Shown in pieces: positions 21,791-34,387 of a stretch of 64,000 nt of DNA. How positions within the stretch are numbered: position 1 is the stretch's first letter; each line of letters begins with the position of its first letter. Source of the DNA: Zea mays (lineage: Eukaryota > Streptophyta > Magnoliopsida > Poales > Poaceae); assembly GCF_902167145.1 (NCBI RefSeq), contig NC_050097.1:230969034-231033033 (forward strand), written 5' to 3'. A program made the translations under genes and the position numbers. The notes under the pieces are model-generated. The model saw only the letters and a list, made by a program, of their open reading frames with translations. It did no database searches and had not been told where the DNA came from.

Positions 21791-24700
21791 TGATGACAAC
21801 ATTTAAAGCTTACATAAGATTTGATAAATAAGATTTTGAATCCTATGATATAGTTTCCTCCCCCTAAATATGTGCATTTCAGAAAATACCAATTTTGTAC
21901 TCAAATGCCAAAACCACATATTTGGGTCAAAGAGTGAAGACAACTTATATCATACTATTCATAGGGTGCTTTGTGTCATAAATAAACGTGATGCTCATGA
22001 CATATTATGCACTCATCAATTTCCTTCATCTTATGTTTTACTTATGATTCAACCTTTTTGTTAATTAATTCTCCCCTTTTCAAAAGTCTTCTAACACTTA
22101 GTTACATAAGACTAAAGGTAAGCTTTAATTCAAAATTTCTCCCCCTTTGTCATAAATCTCCAAAAAAGGATACAAAGAATATAAAGGGTAGAAATTATGA
22201 GTAAGCATGATGTGAACACACTATCATGAAGAGGGTCCTTAGATGGCACAAAGTTCATGGAGGAGTGTCATAAGTGATGTACCTTTGCGTTTTACCTTTT
22301 CAAAGGGGTGTTCCACGCTTGTGTTGTATTTAGAGTTCATTTTGCAATCTCTTGTTGGCATAATTGTGACATAGGTCCAAGATATCAAATGAATATTGTC
22401 ATACTGATTGAAAGATAAATCTTGATACCTGGAGTCTAGATGTCACCTAGCATTTTCTTATCATAACAAGAGGCAGCATGAAAATTTCACAAGTATGGAT
22501 TATACAACTAATGATCATGTATGAAAAATATCAATTGAAAAACACCAATTGATACAATTTGATAGATAAGCAGATCACTAATAGCATAGTACACTAAGTT
22601 CTCCTCAAGTTTTAGTGCACACATATATATGAATTCAATTGATATTTGTTGAGAGTACTTATTTGCAACTTAAAGTACCATTGGCATAAAAGGAGTATCA
22701 ATTGAACATAATCATGCAACATAAGAAACATGTGCACTATTTAATCAATTAAGTTCTAGACAGGAGAATTTATAAGCTATGCTACTTTAGACATTTGCAA
22801 TCCAAAAGAATATGATATATGTTTACCAGTTTTAGATGATTTTGGAGTAGCATATACAAGAGAAACTCATTCTCTTATGAAATGTATAAAAGATACATTT
22901 ATTGGAGCAAAGAATTTTTGATACCCATCAAAATTTGCAGTGGAAGCGATTGACTTTGCCCGAAGATTCCTTTCTAATTTGAGACTACACACATAATAGA
23001 CTTGGAAATGAAGTTAGTCTCAAAGATTCAAATTATAGACCATTCTCCCCCTAAATGTGTGCATACAAGTGATGAATACTTGTTTAGCTTATGCACTTGG
23101 ACTTGTGAGGTCAGGGGATTAAGTTCTACAATTTGAACCTTAATACAAATAAAGTATGAAAATATGAAATTGCACCAATTGAAGGAATTACTCATAATCA
23201 AAAGGTATACTAATAGACATGATATGCAATATTTTAAGCCAAGATTCTTGAGAAGTTAGCATGTTTGACTCATACCTCACTAAGATGACTTAAGACAAAC
23301 TTATGACATCACCACAAGAGGTATTAATCAAATATCTAGAGATTCTATAATCATCACCACTAGTGCAACCTTATGGTGAGACTTAAGATATTGCATATAC
23401 ATGCACACACTAGCATGTAAGAGCCTAGATACAAAAAATGTAATACAATAGTTCATGGAGTGACACACCTTTGTTCTACGCCACATGGTCTCCATTATAA
23501 TCATGAATTTCCATCTTAGCTTTTGATAGGCTTGACATTATTTTTGCACAAAGCAAGATGATTTTCATTCATGCCCATCAGTCTTCATTACGACATGTAT
23601 TGAGTAAATTTAGCATGCCAAGGACAAACATACCCTCTTCAAAAAAATCAAGAGAAACCCATTCTTTTCAAAGAACTACACAAGTTCACTAAAAGAAAAT
23701 GTTAGTATTTAAGGACACAGGATATAGAATGAGCTCCCCCTAAATGTGTGCATCAAGTACTCGAATTACTTGTAACATGCACTTGATTCAATTAAGATTC
23801 TTAGAGGGGTTCATCATATATCTTGGCCAGGGCATAATAAATTTGCAACAATTGAAATCATGCTAGAGAACACATATCGTTCCCCAAAAGAACTAATCCA
23901 TGGGGTGACATGTGGTAATTATTTGATCATTTCTTTGGAACCACTCATCCTCATTTGATGTTCTTATTTCACCAAGGTGTGATACTACACAACATGAACT
24001 TGAAAGAAATCATTAGTCTCACAAGATATAGGCTAAACTCTCCCTCAATTTGTGCATGCAAGAGTACACAAAGTACACTTATGCACATCAACAATACGAG
24101 GTTAAAGGAGATGTTTGTACTATATCTTGGTTTAACATAACATGCTTTACATAGATGATGAAAATTAAACCAATTGAAAGTTTAAGAACTGAAAGTATAT
24201 CAATTGAAATTCTGAAGGGTAAAGCATGCTAATATGAACCTCAAACCTCATAATGAAGGATATCATATAAATATGTCACTACATCTTCATTATTTGGTTG
24301 ACAAAAAGTGTAACTCCCTTCTTGAATCACTATGATTTCTTTTCTCTTTATGATTTCATCCAACCAGGCAATCTTGAACTTCATTCATCTTGGCATGGTT
24401 CAATCATACATGATATGAGACCCATTGAAACTCAATGATTGAAATAACCAAGACTCTTATATCCGTAGATTTTGAATCCATCTTGAAAGCACTTGGAAGG
24501 ACCTTGTTCAAACACTTAGAAAAGAGAGCATTAAAACACATGGGAAGGTTTCACAAATGATGATCCTTATATGTGGATGAAAATGAACCATCATTCTTGA
24601 AACCCAAAAGGATAGACTAAATTCCTTTAAATTAGTGCACACATATAGTTGATGTCAAAGTTATATGCACTATTGAACATTTTATAATGCAATGAATTTA

Positions 24701-27700
24701 ACCTATACTATGGTACATCCCACTAAGGATAGAATACTAAAACAACTGAAGGATAGGAAGTTTTCATACCTTGGCCTCTTATCAACTTCATCTTACTTTA
24801 GTTGAATAGTATCCTTTAAGCTTGTGATTTATCCAATTTAAAACAAGCACCATCTCTTAACATAGATTTTCTATGGATAAACTCAACACAAGAGATGGCA
24901 TTAGTAGCACAAGCACTAGTTTCTTATTTAGCAACCCTTTTTTTATGTGGAAGGCAGGTGAGTTGCTAAAAATAAAGAAACCTCATAATATGGACTAAAT
25001 TTCTCTTAATCCCTTATACACAATACATTATTGAATGACATAGATTTAGATATGCATGGTTATTCAATGAAGTCCAAAGGTCTAATTTAAGCCATATTAT
25101 GATGAGTGTCTAATATGGAAGAATAAAATCCAAATTAATTAGAGAGAGATAATACATCACATAGTTTTGAATTATTGATCATATGATAAGATTCATTTTT
25201 CTTCCAATTGGACCTTTGTTTAATAATCAACAACTGATGTATGTCCTCAGGTGCTTCTTCTTCCTTAGTGGCTACACAAGTCACAAAGGAGATAAGATTT
25301 TAAAAAATATGCACTTGAGATTCAGTTGTTACCACCGTTGCTACTATCTCCAAATATGATTTATACATTCATTATCGAACACCCAACTTGATCCATTGAA
25401 GGAGTGATCCTGCAAAACAAGTTTAAGCTTCATATCTTGGTACTCAATTTGAATTGGGTCCTTTGAGATTAGTAGTAAGAGCCTTGAGTACCCACACAAT
25501 CCTTATTGTGGCCTTTCTCTTTGTGTAGGCACCCACATATACTTGACAACCATCTTACATGGTTTCAAGTCAATATTTAATCACACAGATAAAAGCAAGA
25601 GTTAAGAATAGGAGCCTTTTCTCCTTTTCTTGATACATCGTTGTGTTGCCTTCTCGATGATGAACCTAGCTTGACCTTGGGTGCACCTATCTTATCAAGG
25701 TTAGTCGCATAAGCATTCATAACATGAAGACAAGTTATACATGGAATTTACAACTTAGTGATCCAATTCAATGTGAAGCATATGGATACCGATTTAAGTA
25801 GATTTCTAAGATATGAAAATATGGGTTTCCAAATTTTAGAGAGTATGGATCACTAACTGTACCTTTTACAGTTTAAAAATCATATCCATGTTAGTGCATA
25901 TGTATGTCATGAATATCAACAAAAAGATTCTTATGCACTTTTAGATTTAACGATAAGGGAATTTTAAACTGCATCAAGAGTAGCTATTTAGAAAACAAAG
26001 ATTACAATACATATGAATGAGATACAAATTTACCATTTTGGATTGTCTTAGTATAGCTTACTCAAGGGAAACTTATTCTCTACGACACAAGATATATATA
26101 ATGTGCTCCCACTAGATATGTGCATCAAGTATTTGAATGACTTATCAAATGCACTTTCAATTCAATGAAGATTCTCAAGAGGAGTACATTACATATATTG
26201 GTCAAGGCATGAAAAATTTGCAATGAATTAACTTATGCCTAAGAATACTTACCACCATATAGAATGTACCATTTGTTATATCAATTGAAAGATCTTACTA
26301 TATGATATGGTGTCACCTAAGTATTCTTCTTTTCTTCAATTGTGGAGACTTCCTTCTTTAGCTTGTTATCTCTTTTCCTTTTAAAACTAGTAAAAAAAGC
26401 ACTTTGAAAAGAGGTATTAGTAGTACAATGAAGTATTTAATGAATGATGATATTTATATATGAATGTCAAATAAATCATCATTTATGAGGCATAAAGGCA
26501 TAAATTAAATTCCTTTTAAGTCAATGCACATGTATGAGTGAATTAACAATATGCACCAATTTACAAATGTAATCCAAAAGGAATTTAACCTTCATATTGA
26601 CATTTCTTTTCATAAAATAGATTATTACTAATTGAAAGTATGCCACTTGAAAGGAACTACTATTGATCAACTACCAATTGAAGCAATTAGTTCCATACCT
26701 TTGCCTTGAGCATTCCTAATCTTTCTTTTAGGTGAAGATTAACCTTTAAAGCTTGTGATTTTACCAATTGAAAGAGCACAATCTCTACTTATGAATTTCA
26801 TGAAATAGCTTAAAAGAGATTGAATTAGTAACACAAGCAATAGTTTCCTATTTAGCAACCTCTAGTATATGAATGACAAGAAGGTTACTAAAATAAGGAA
26901 ACCTCATGATATGAACTAAATTACCCTTACAAGCATCATGCATAACATCAATTGAAAAAAAGATGAAAGTAGCATGATTATTTAATTAAGTTTATAGGGC
27001 AACTCTAATTCATAACATGGTGAGTGATTAATGGAGAAGACTCAAAACCAATTTAAACAAGAATGAATACATCACATAGTATTGGTTCGATCTTCTTTGA
27101 ATGTTGAATGGCACACTCCATTTGGGAAACACATTCTCATGTTGTGAGACTACATAAACACTTAGATAGAAACATTAGTCTCACAACTCTAGTCATATAG
27201 AGAATTCCCCATTTGGTAAGTGCTATAAGAATTTGAATTTCTTACTTAGCACTCTATTCATTTAAGAACATGGGATAATCCTCTTTATGTCTAGGTCATG
27301 GCAATAACACGGTAATTAATTTGGAATATGCCACAAGATACATATAATCAATTTAAAGCATGTAGATTGTCACAATATAAAAATATGAACTTGCAATCTA
27401 CCATATAATTAGATCCTTTCCAAAGCAAGGTAAAATCTCTTAAGTTCATTCTCAAGTGCTTCATTTTTCCTATGTGGCTACAAAAGACACAAAGGAATAT
27501 ACCAATTAAAAGCAATGTGCACTTAAGAATTAATTGTTACCATCCTTTGGATATCACTTGGTTGTAGGCCTTTTGCTTGATTCCCACAAAGGTTAATCCT
27601 TATTCCCTACAACACAAGTTCTTGCTAGAGATGAATATGAAGTTAGTGATATAACAACTCAATTCATCTTTGGGTCAATCTTAAAGGATAGACAATGTAA

Positions 27701-27785
27701 GATTGATAGCTTGAGATAAGAATTGAGTTAAACCGCTCAAGCACCCCCAAAGCTTCATATCATCTCTGGGTACCTGCAAAACTTA
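21791..27785 (-). other. 6-kb AT-rich non-coding interior of the copia element
   Basis: No ORF above about 65 codons and no pol motif on either strand. Diverged copies of a block with CTCCCCCTAAATGTGTGCAT on the plus strand recur at about 21855, 23045, 23733, 24037 and 26104, each followed by text like CAAGTAC..TTGAATNACTT. Frequent CAATTGAAA words and shared phrases (AGCAACC..GAAACCTCAT near 24920 and 26850; CATCACATAG near 25151 and 27069) point to an old, rearranged duplication. Confidence 0.7.
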
Positions 27786-29357
27786 TTAAGTACATTTTGG
27801 TACCCATTTTTGGATGGGTCCACCAAGGTTAGCTAATAAGTACTTAGGCACCCAAATGGCCTTTGTGCTAGTTTTAGGTGAACTAATTACCTTTCTAGCA
27901 CAAATGTCATTTTTGGGTCTCCTAAGCGAATATGAATGAATTGACATGGTAGGCTTAGGATACTTACTCATGGGACAATCCTTGCATAGGTGTTCCTTTC
28001 TTCGGCAAGTGTAGCAAATCTGATTTTTAATTTTGCAAGACTCCTTCTTTCCTTGCTTCTTGTTTACTACATGGTTAGTGAGCCTCTTTCTTTCTAAAGT
28101 TAAGCCACTATCCTTTGTGTAGGGACATGACTTAATCTCATGTCCCTTCTCATGACATTGATAACACTTTCTAGCGCATCTTCTCTTATTTGGAAGAGTG
28201 ACTTGTTTGTTACTTTGTGTGGAGCATGTGGAGGCGTGGTTGAGACACTTGTCATGAGCTTTGGCTTTCTTCTCTTGATGTTTGCTCATGTCCTTCTTGG
28301 AAAGCTTGATATTCTTTTGAAGGGGTTTTGTGCATGCTACTATTGTCCCCTTCTCAAGCTTTTTCACCATATTATCACGGTTATCTTGAGAAGGTTGAGC
28401 ATGACACTTTCCCTTCAATTGAATCAAGCTCCTTTTTAGCCTCTCATTTTCTTCCTTGAGCTCATTGTTTTCTTTTGCATAGGAAACATTACTTGTTCCT
28501 GAAAGTTTTAGCTCAATGGAAGATTGGCTTTCTTGAGAGCAACATTTGTTAGCACATGATAATATAGTTTCTGTTTGAGTACATGTGCATAAGTGAGGTT
28601 GGTATGATTTCAAATTAGTTAACACAACCTCATGAGCCATTTCTAACATGATATGTGAATCCATAAATTTATTATGAGAGCACACAAGCATATCATGTTT
28701 TTCTTGCAAAGCTAGATTTTCAATATTTAGCCTTTCTATCGTGTTCCTGAACATAGCATTTTTATTTTCTAATTGAGCAATATATGATGAATGATTAACA
28801 ACTTTAATTTGCTCAATTGAAATGTCTTCATACCTTTGGACCAAATTATCATGAGAGCACTTTAGCTTCTCATGCTCTTTGGTCAACTTCTCTAAGTCTT
28901 CGATTTTTCTAATGAGGAAGTCTTCTTGCTTATGAAGCATTTCTTTTTGTTCTTCCGCTCTTTTCATGAGTTTGAGCAAGCTCATCCGATGTTTCTTGCT
29001 TAGCTGAGCGAAGAATTGTTGAAGATCATCCTCATCTTCACTATCACTTTCTTGCTCCTCCTCATCCTCACTTTCGCTTTCACTGTCACTCCCATTAGCA
29101 ATAAAGCACATATGAGAAGTGGATTTGAAAGACAAACCTTGTGAAGAGGTGGATTCGTCGTTTGGTCTCCATCGATCATTTTCTTCTTCAATTTTGTTCT
29201 TCGCCTCATCTTCCTTCATTTTGAGGAACATCCTTTTGGCGATTCTCATGGCAAGATCTATTGCCCTAGGATCAACATCTGCACCAAAAGATGAAGTCGA
29301 GACAATCTCAACTTTTTCAAGCTTAGAAGCACTTTCGTTTCTTAGTCCCCCCGACAT
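27786..29357 (-). CDS. Gag-like protein of the copia element, coiled coil and two zinc knuckles
   Basis: An intact 523-residue ORF starting MSGGLRNESAS, 56 nt inside the 5' LTR on the minus strand. In order: an acidic Ser/Glu/Asp stretch (about 94-113); a long heptad-rich coiled coil (about 120-240 and again 295-315); a basic region; then two CCHC knuckles near residues 397-410 and 446-459 (CYQCHEKGHEIKSC and CYTCRRKEHLCKDC, both C-x2-C-x4-H-x4-C). These fit RNA-binding Gag of SIRE-type copia elements, although the usual capsid part seems reduced at the N terminus. The ORF ends WVPKCT; SIRE-type polyproteins usually continue from such a segment into protease, and here nothing follows. It could still bind element RNA if expressed. 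Confidence 0.82.
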   Translation of the reverse strand: MSGGLRNESASKLEKVEIVSTSSFGADVDPRAIDLAMRIAKRMFLKMKEDEAKNKIEEENDRWRPNDESTSSQGLSFKSTSHMCFIANGSDSESESEDEEEQESDSEDEDDLQQFFAQLSKKHRMSLLKLMKRAEEQKEMLHKQEDFLIRKIEDLEKLTKEHEKLKCSHDNLVQRYEDISIEQIKVVNHSSYIAQLENKNAMFRNTIERLNIENLALQEKHDMLVCSHNKFMDSHIMLEMAHEVVLTNLKSYQPHLCTCTQTETILSCANKCCSQESQSSIELKLSGTSNVSYAKENNELKEENERLKRSLIQLKGKCHAQPSQDNRDNMVKKLEKGTIVACTKPLQKNIKLSKKDMSKHQEKKAKAHDKCLNHASTCSTQSNKQVTLPNKRRCARKCYQCHEKGHEIKSCPYTKDSGLTLERKRLTNHVVNKKQGKKESCKIKNQICYTCRRKEHLCKDCPMSKYPKPTMSIHSYSLRRPKNDICARKVISSPKTSTKAIWVPKYLLANLGGPIQKWVPKCT

Positions 29358-29400
29358 GATCTTTTCCTCACGCGGTTAAGCGTTAGAACGAGGATTAGGC

Positions 29401-29412
29401 TTTTATACCAAT
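29401..29412 (-). other. Primer binding site of the copia element
   Basis: Minus-strand ATTGGTATAAAAGCC just inside the 5' LTR. Two substitutions separate it from the TGGTATCAGAGC site matched to initiator Met tRNA in copia elements. Confidence 0.65.
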
Positions 29413-31455
29413 TGAAAGTTGCCTAGAGGGGGGGTGAATAGGCAAGTTAAAACTTTTTCAACAAAAACTAGAAGCAAACTGGGTAAAACTGAATTGATCT
29501 CGAAATTCACCCAGTTAACTTTAGAAATGAGATGTTCTAAATGATCCACAGGGTTCAAAGTAGTAGATATGAGAAGGGCACTTCTCAAAATCCACACACC
29601 AAAAGGATATAAACAAATCTTCCACGAAATGGTGAGAGAACGAAGAACACAAACACACAATGAGCAAGAACAAAAGAGACACAAGATTTATCCCAAGGTT
29701 CGGTCACACCACTAAGGTGCCCTACTTCCTCGTTGAGGCACCCACAAAGAGTCGGGTCTCTTTCAACCCTAATCCTCCCTTTGCCGACCACAAAGGTCAA
29801 GCCCACGCAATAATCTTTGCTCAAACGAGCGGGTAATACAAACTTTCTTGTGGTCTTCCACAAGATTTGGAGACTCACAAGAGACACCTAGTCATCTAGG
29901 AGCTAGAAGCTCCAAGAGTAATGAATCCACACAGAACTCGATGTAGTACCAAAGCTCGAATCAAGAAGAGCAAGAGAGATGTGGAGATGAAGCACAAAAA
30001 CTGCAGCTCTCAAACTCACTCAAAGATTTCTCTCCAAAGATTTGAAATGGGAGAGGCAAGAGGTGTGTGAGAGAGAGTGGGAGGTGTTTCTCAGGTTAGG
30101 AATGGAGTCCAAGTCGTGCTGTTCTATCGAGGAGAGAGGTGGGAGTGAGTATATATAGGTGGGGCTCCAAAACTAGCCGTTTTTGACTTTTCTGCCCAAA
30201 AACCGGTTGAACCGGTCCCAAAACCGGTTGAACCGGTTTTTCAAAAAGCTGCGCACAACTTTTTGGCTAACACAGCAGACTGGCAGAAAAAAGTGAACAG
30301 TGCAAAAACCGGTTGAACCTGTTTTAAAACCGGTTGAACCTGTTTCCACCAGACAAAAACCGGTTGAGTGTCTGGTTGAGTGTCCGGCTGAACCAGTATT
30401 TTCCAAAAAGGTGAACAGTGCAAAAACCGGTTGAACCTGTTTTTCCAAAAAGCAATTTTGGCCAAGATATACTTAAAAAGGTTGTACTACATACTTTCAC
30501 TAAGGATTAACAAGGGTAAAATGGAAGTTTTAGATCAAGGATTTTGAGCTTTAGTACCAACACCAACCTTCTTTATGGACCCCCCTTGATAGTACGACGA
30601 TTCCTATACTCAAGTCAAATAAAATATAATTAAGTAAACTCCTTGAGTCATTGGTGTCTCAAGTGTGATTTCTCCATGATGTTGCTTCATAAGGATCACA
30701 AACATCTTTGTCTCACCTTTTGAAGCAAACACAAATCGAGCCTGTGACTTGTGCCATTTCACCATATATGAGTTCAAATCATGGCTTCAAGTCACCTTAC
30801 TGATGCATCAACATGTTGTAACTCTTCATAGCTGATTAGTTCATCGACTTAGTGCAAGTACTCTCTTCTTCACCTTAGCCATGGTACCTCGGTCTACAAG
30901 CCATCGCTTGGCCTTCACCTTCGCTTAGTTCCTCGAAGCCCTTTCCTTGCTATCTTCACCCTATCAAGCCATTCTTGAGTCACATCCTATTGAGCATCCA
31001 TTGAGAGAATAATTTCTTCAATATTGTGAACCTTGCTTGAATGTCATCTAGATATAACTGCTAAGATCAATCAAGCTCTAGTTTGATTCTCATATATTCA
31101 TATATGGACTAATAGTAATATGGTCAAGCCAATTCACGATTCCTCATATCTTATTCACTTTGGCTTGACCAATCCTCTTAATCACTTCAACCTCTATTAT
31201 GATCATATTTATGCATAGTGATTTCTCAGGACTTGTCCATTTATTCAAACCAATATAGAGACCATATTATATCCATTTGCATTGTCTCACTGGTTATTTG
31301 ACCTTGTGTTGAACCTTGTTCACTGATCATTATACACTATTCAAGTATATTCATCATACTGAATTTCCTGTTCAACACTTAGCAAACTTGTTAGACCTTT
31401 AAATGTGTTGTTATCCAAATCACCAAAACTCACAAAAGGGATGAATGCACTTTCA
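29413..31455 (-). repeat. 5' LTR (right copy) of the copia element
   Basis: Nearly identical to 19730-21770, with only a few differences per kilobase by eye, so this insertion is young compared with its host LTR. Confidence 0.92.
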
Positions 31456-31460
31456 CGAGG

Positions 31461-34271
31461 GCCTCCGCTCAAGCCACCCCAAGCCATTTAATGGCAACTC
31501 TCTACCTCCCCCCACACACGCCCACTCCACTTCCCACACAAGCACACACTAGCACAAGGATCGTTCGGTCGTTCGTCCACCCGTTCTTAGTTTGTTTGTT
31601 CATTCGTTCGATCGTTCGATCGTTCGTCCGATCGTTCATGGTTCGTTCGTCCGTTCGTCCGATTGTTCAATCGTTCGTCCATTCATTCGTCCAAATAATC
31701 TTTGTTCAACCGTTATGCTGCCGAAATTCCGATCGTTCGTTCGTTCGATCATTCGATCGTTCATCGTTCGTTCATAGTCCCTATTCATCATTCGTCTAGA
31801 TAATCTTTGTCCTGTCGTTATGCTGCCGAAATTCCGATCGTTCGTTCGTCCGATTATTCGATCGTTCGTTTGTTCGTTCATAGTTCCTATTCATCGTTCA
31901 TCGTTCGTTCATAGTCACTATTCATCGTTCATCGTTCGTTCATACGACTATTCACCATCGTTACTATTCAACGTTACTATTCATCGTTACTATTCAACGT
32001 TACTATTCAATGGCACTATTCGTTATCGTTACTATTAATCGTCATTGTTCATCGACGATATCTATAATTGCTTTTCGTCGTTACTATTCATCGTTACTAT
32101 TCATCGTTCATCTGATCACCCCAAATTTCAACTACTCATCCATCATGCTGTCCAGTCCACCTAAGACCAGCCAGACCCATATTCCAGTCATACGAACTCC
32201 GGTGACTGTGATTTTCCTTCCAGTGGTAACTTCCCATCTGGTCACCCATCCTAGGTTTCTCCAAGTTGAGCATGCTTAACTTTGAGATTCCTTCGAACCA
32301 GGCTTCCAAACTCCGATTCCATTTCTAAATTCTTATCAAACTATTCCCTATCCAACCATGTCATATTTTAAGCATGGTTCATATTCCAGAAAACTCCCAA
32401 AATACTCTTGTCCCATATTCTGCCTGTTCATACTAAGTCAGACGATTTATTCGTCACTATTCTCACCAACAGTGAACTTCACTGTGCTACACCACATACA
32501 CCCAGCTATAAATACACCCAGCTACCCTCTCCCTCTCCACACACACTCACCCTTAGCCAAGGCAAACACCCCACCCACTCAGTTACTCCGCTCTGCCGAC
32601 TACACGCATAGTGTCGCTTCGCCTCCAGTCGACCCTCCTGGTAAGCACCTCCGCTCCACCATTAGTAGTATCTCATCACCACATGACACAGATTCTGCTC
32701 AAGACTCTACCCATCCATATATCGCTATTCTGACCACTATACTAAATATTTGTTGGTATACCTGCTGGTTCGTATGTTTGCTTGTTCATGTTGCATAGTT
32801 ATCGGAGCGTTCGTGCCGTCTCGTGGAGGCCAGATCTGCAAGTCTACGCCAGGCAGTGGAGCTAGAAGCCAGTTCTGCGAGCTCCCCTTCCCCTTTCGCC
32901 GGATAAGCACGACAAGCTCACTGGATCCCTTTGATGCATAAATTACCTATGATTTTTCAACCACAACCCTCAGCCTATTATTTTATGCATGATATGATTT
33001 TGAGACAAGTTATTATGGCCACCCAACCGCTTGCCGCAATCAATCCTTGATATATTTGTTACAAATGATTTGAGAAAAGGTGTGAGTTTTCAAAAGAAAA
33101 TGCTTTTCAAAATGGGTATGATGAAGGTATTCACCCTTATCACCTTTAAGTAGGGATGATCAGGGACTCCCTGGTTTAGGGGAGGGCCTAAGGTGATGGC
33201 TCAGCCGGGTTAGGTGTGAGCAGAAGGATTATCCTCTCATATAAGGACCGGTTTGTCATCCTTCACTACCTGTACTCATGATAAGTACAACCACTCGAGA
33301 CTGTATGGGCAGTCACTCAATCTGAACTCGTACGGTCCAAACCCCAGGGTTATGAAGGCTAGGGAGCACCGGGAGGATAAAGAGGGGGAATGTTTTGTCC
33401 GGTTTGGACATGGCGGTGGCCTGACTCCTTCCGGTATAACCGTTAAGGTAAGGACGTGCGAGGAAAGAAAGAGATTCGGATTCAGGTCTCATTGGCCATG
33501 AGATCGCAGAACCGGACTAGTGGGTAAAGTGTACCCCTCTACGCAGAGTTCAAACCTATTCGAATAGTCCGTGTCCATGGGAATGGACGAGTCTGGTGTG
33601 GTATGACAATTAGTGTTTTGTTTTCAAAAAAAGGTGCATTTGAGAAAAGTGGTTTTTAAAAGGTCCGGCGGTTGAGCCGTGAGCTATGGTGGACGGGAAG
33701 TCCAGTAGCTGTTTTTGAAAATGAAAACCAGTGGGAAACTACTGAGATACCTAGATGGTTTAGTCCAGGGGATTTTGTTCTATATTGAAAAACTTCCTGC
33801 TCCTTTGGGAGAGGATGCGCTTTGAAAAAATACAAAATGTTTTACAAAATAACCCTACATAAAATATTGTTGTTTCTGCAAAATATCCTGAGCTCAACAT
33901 ATTGCATGCATTATATTTGATTTCCCCATTCCGCGGGTGAAGGTGGGCTGCTGAGTACGTTTGTACTCACCCTTGCTTATTTGTTGTTTTTCAGAGAAGG
34001 AGATCGTTGATCGGGTAAGAGTTACGTCTGTTCCCAACCTTGCCTGTGGCTGTTGGACCGCTGATTTGCTTCGCTGCGTATATCGGGCTGCTTCAGCCCC
34101 ACTCTGATGATATGTTCCGAGTTGTGGACCAACTCTTAAAGTTGATCGCCACCTTTATAGGTTTGTCTCGTTTAAGCAGATCTGGAATCATCTGTTGTAT
34201 AAATGTGCTTACTAGCCTCCTGGGACTAGTAATTGTATCACATTTGAGTCCTAGAGGATTAGGGCGCTTCA
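31461..34271 (+). repeat. 5' LTR of the long-LTR element, right part, with CGTT-rich simple repeats
   Basis: It continues the LTR from 19729. Between about 31565 and 32110 it is made of CGTTCGTTCGATCG and ATTCATCGTTACT words, including a roughly 104-bp repeat around CCGAAATTCCGATCGTTCG (31717 and 31824). ORFs over it are low-complexity artefacts. The LTR ends ..AGGGCGCTTCA. Confidence 0.7.
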
Positions 34272-34272
34272 G

Positions 34273-34286
34273 GTGGTATCGGAGCT
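34273..34286 (+). other. Primer binding site of the long-LTR element
   Basis: GTGGTATCGGAGCT follows the LTR end directly; it is one base off the initiator-tRNA-type TGGTATCAGAGC site. Confidence 0.7.
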
Positions 34287-34387
34287 ATTAGGTTGGCCGC
34301 AGGACGTAACCCTTAGCCTGATCCAAAAGTTTTTGAGTCAAAACTATTTTCTAAAAAAATTCTTGCTCCCATCCCTTCATTTCAAAA

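Larger units (their letters stand above)
19730..31455 (-). mobile_element. Complete Ty1/copia (SIRE-like) element with gag but no visible pol
   Basis: Two LTRs of about 2.04 kb (19730-21770 and 29413-31455) have TGAAAGT..ACTTTCA ends and a near-perfect 5-bp duplication CAAGG/CGAGG (19725-19729, 31456-31460). On the minus strand the primer site after the 5' LTR reads TGGTATAAAAGCC, close to the copia initiator-tRNA site, and a polypurine tract AAAAAGGGGGAGAC abuts the 3' LTR. A gag-like ORF lies at 29357-27786, and the remaining 6 kb of interior has no protease, integrase or reverse transcriptase that I can find. This is a non-autonomous copy dependent on relatives. Confidence 0.88.

Noticed and set aside
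31491..31881. Arg/Ser/Phe-rich ORFs on both strands
   Set aside because: They come from CGTTCGTT simple repeats in an LTR.
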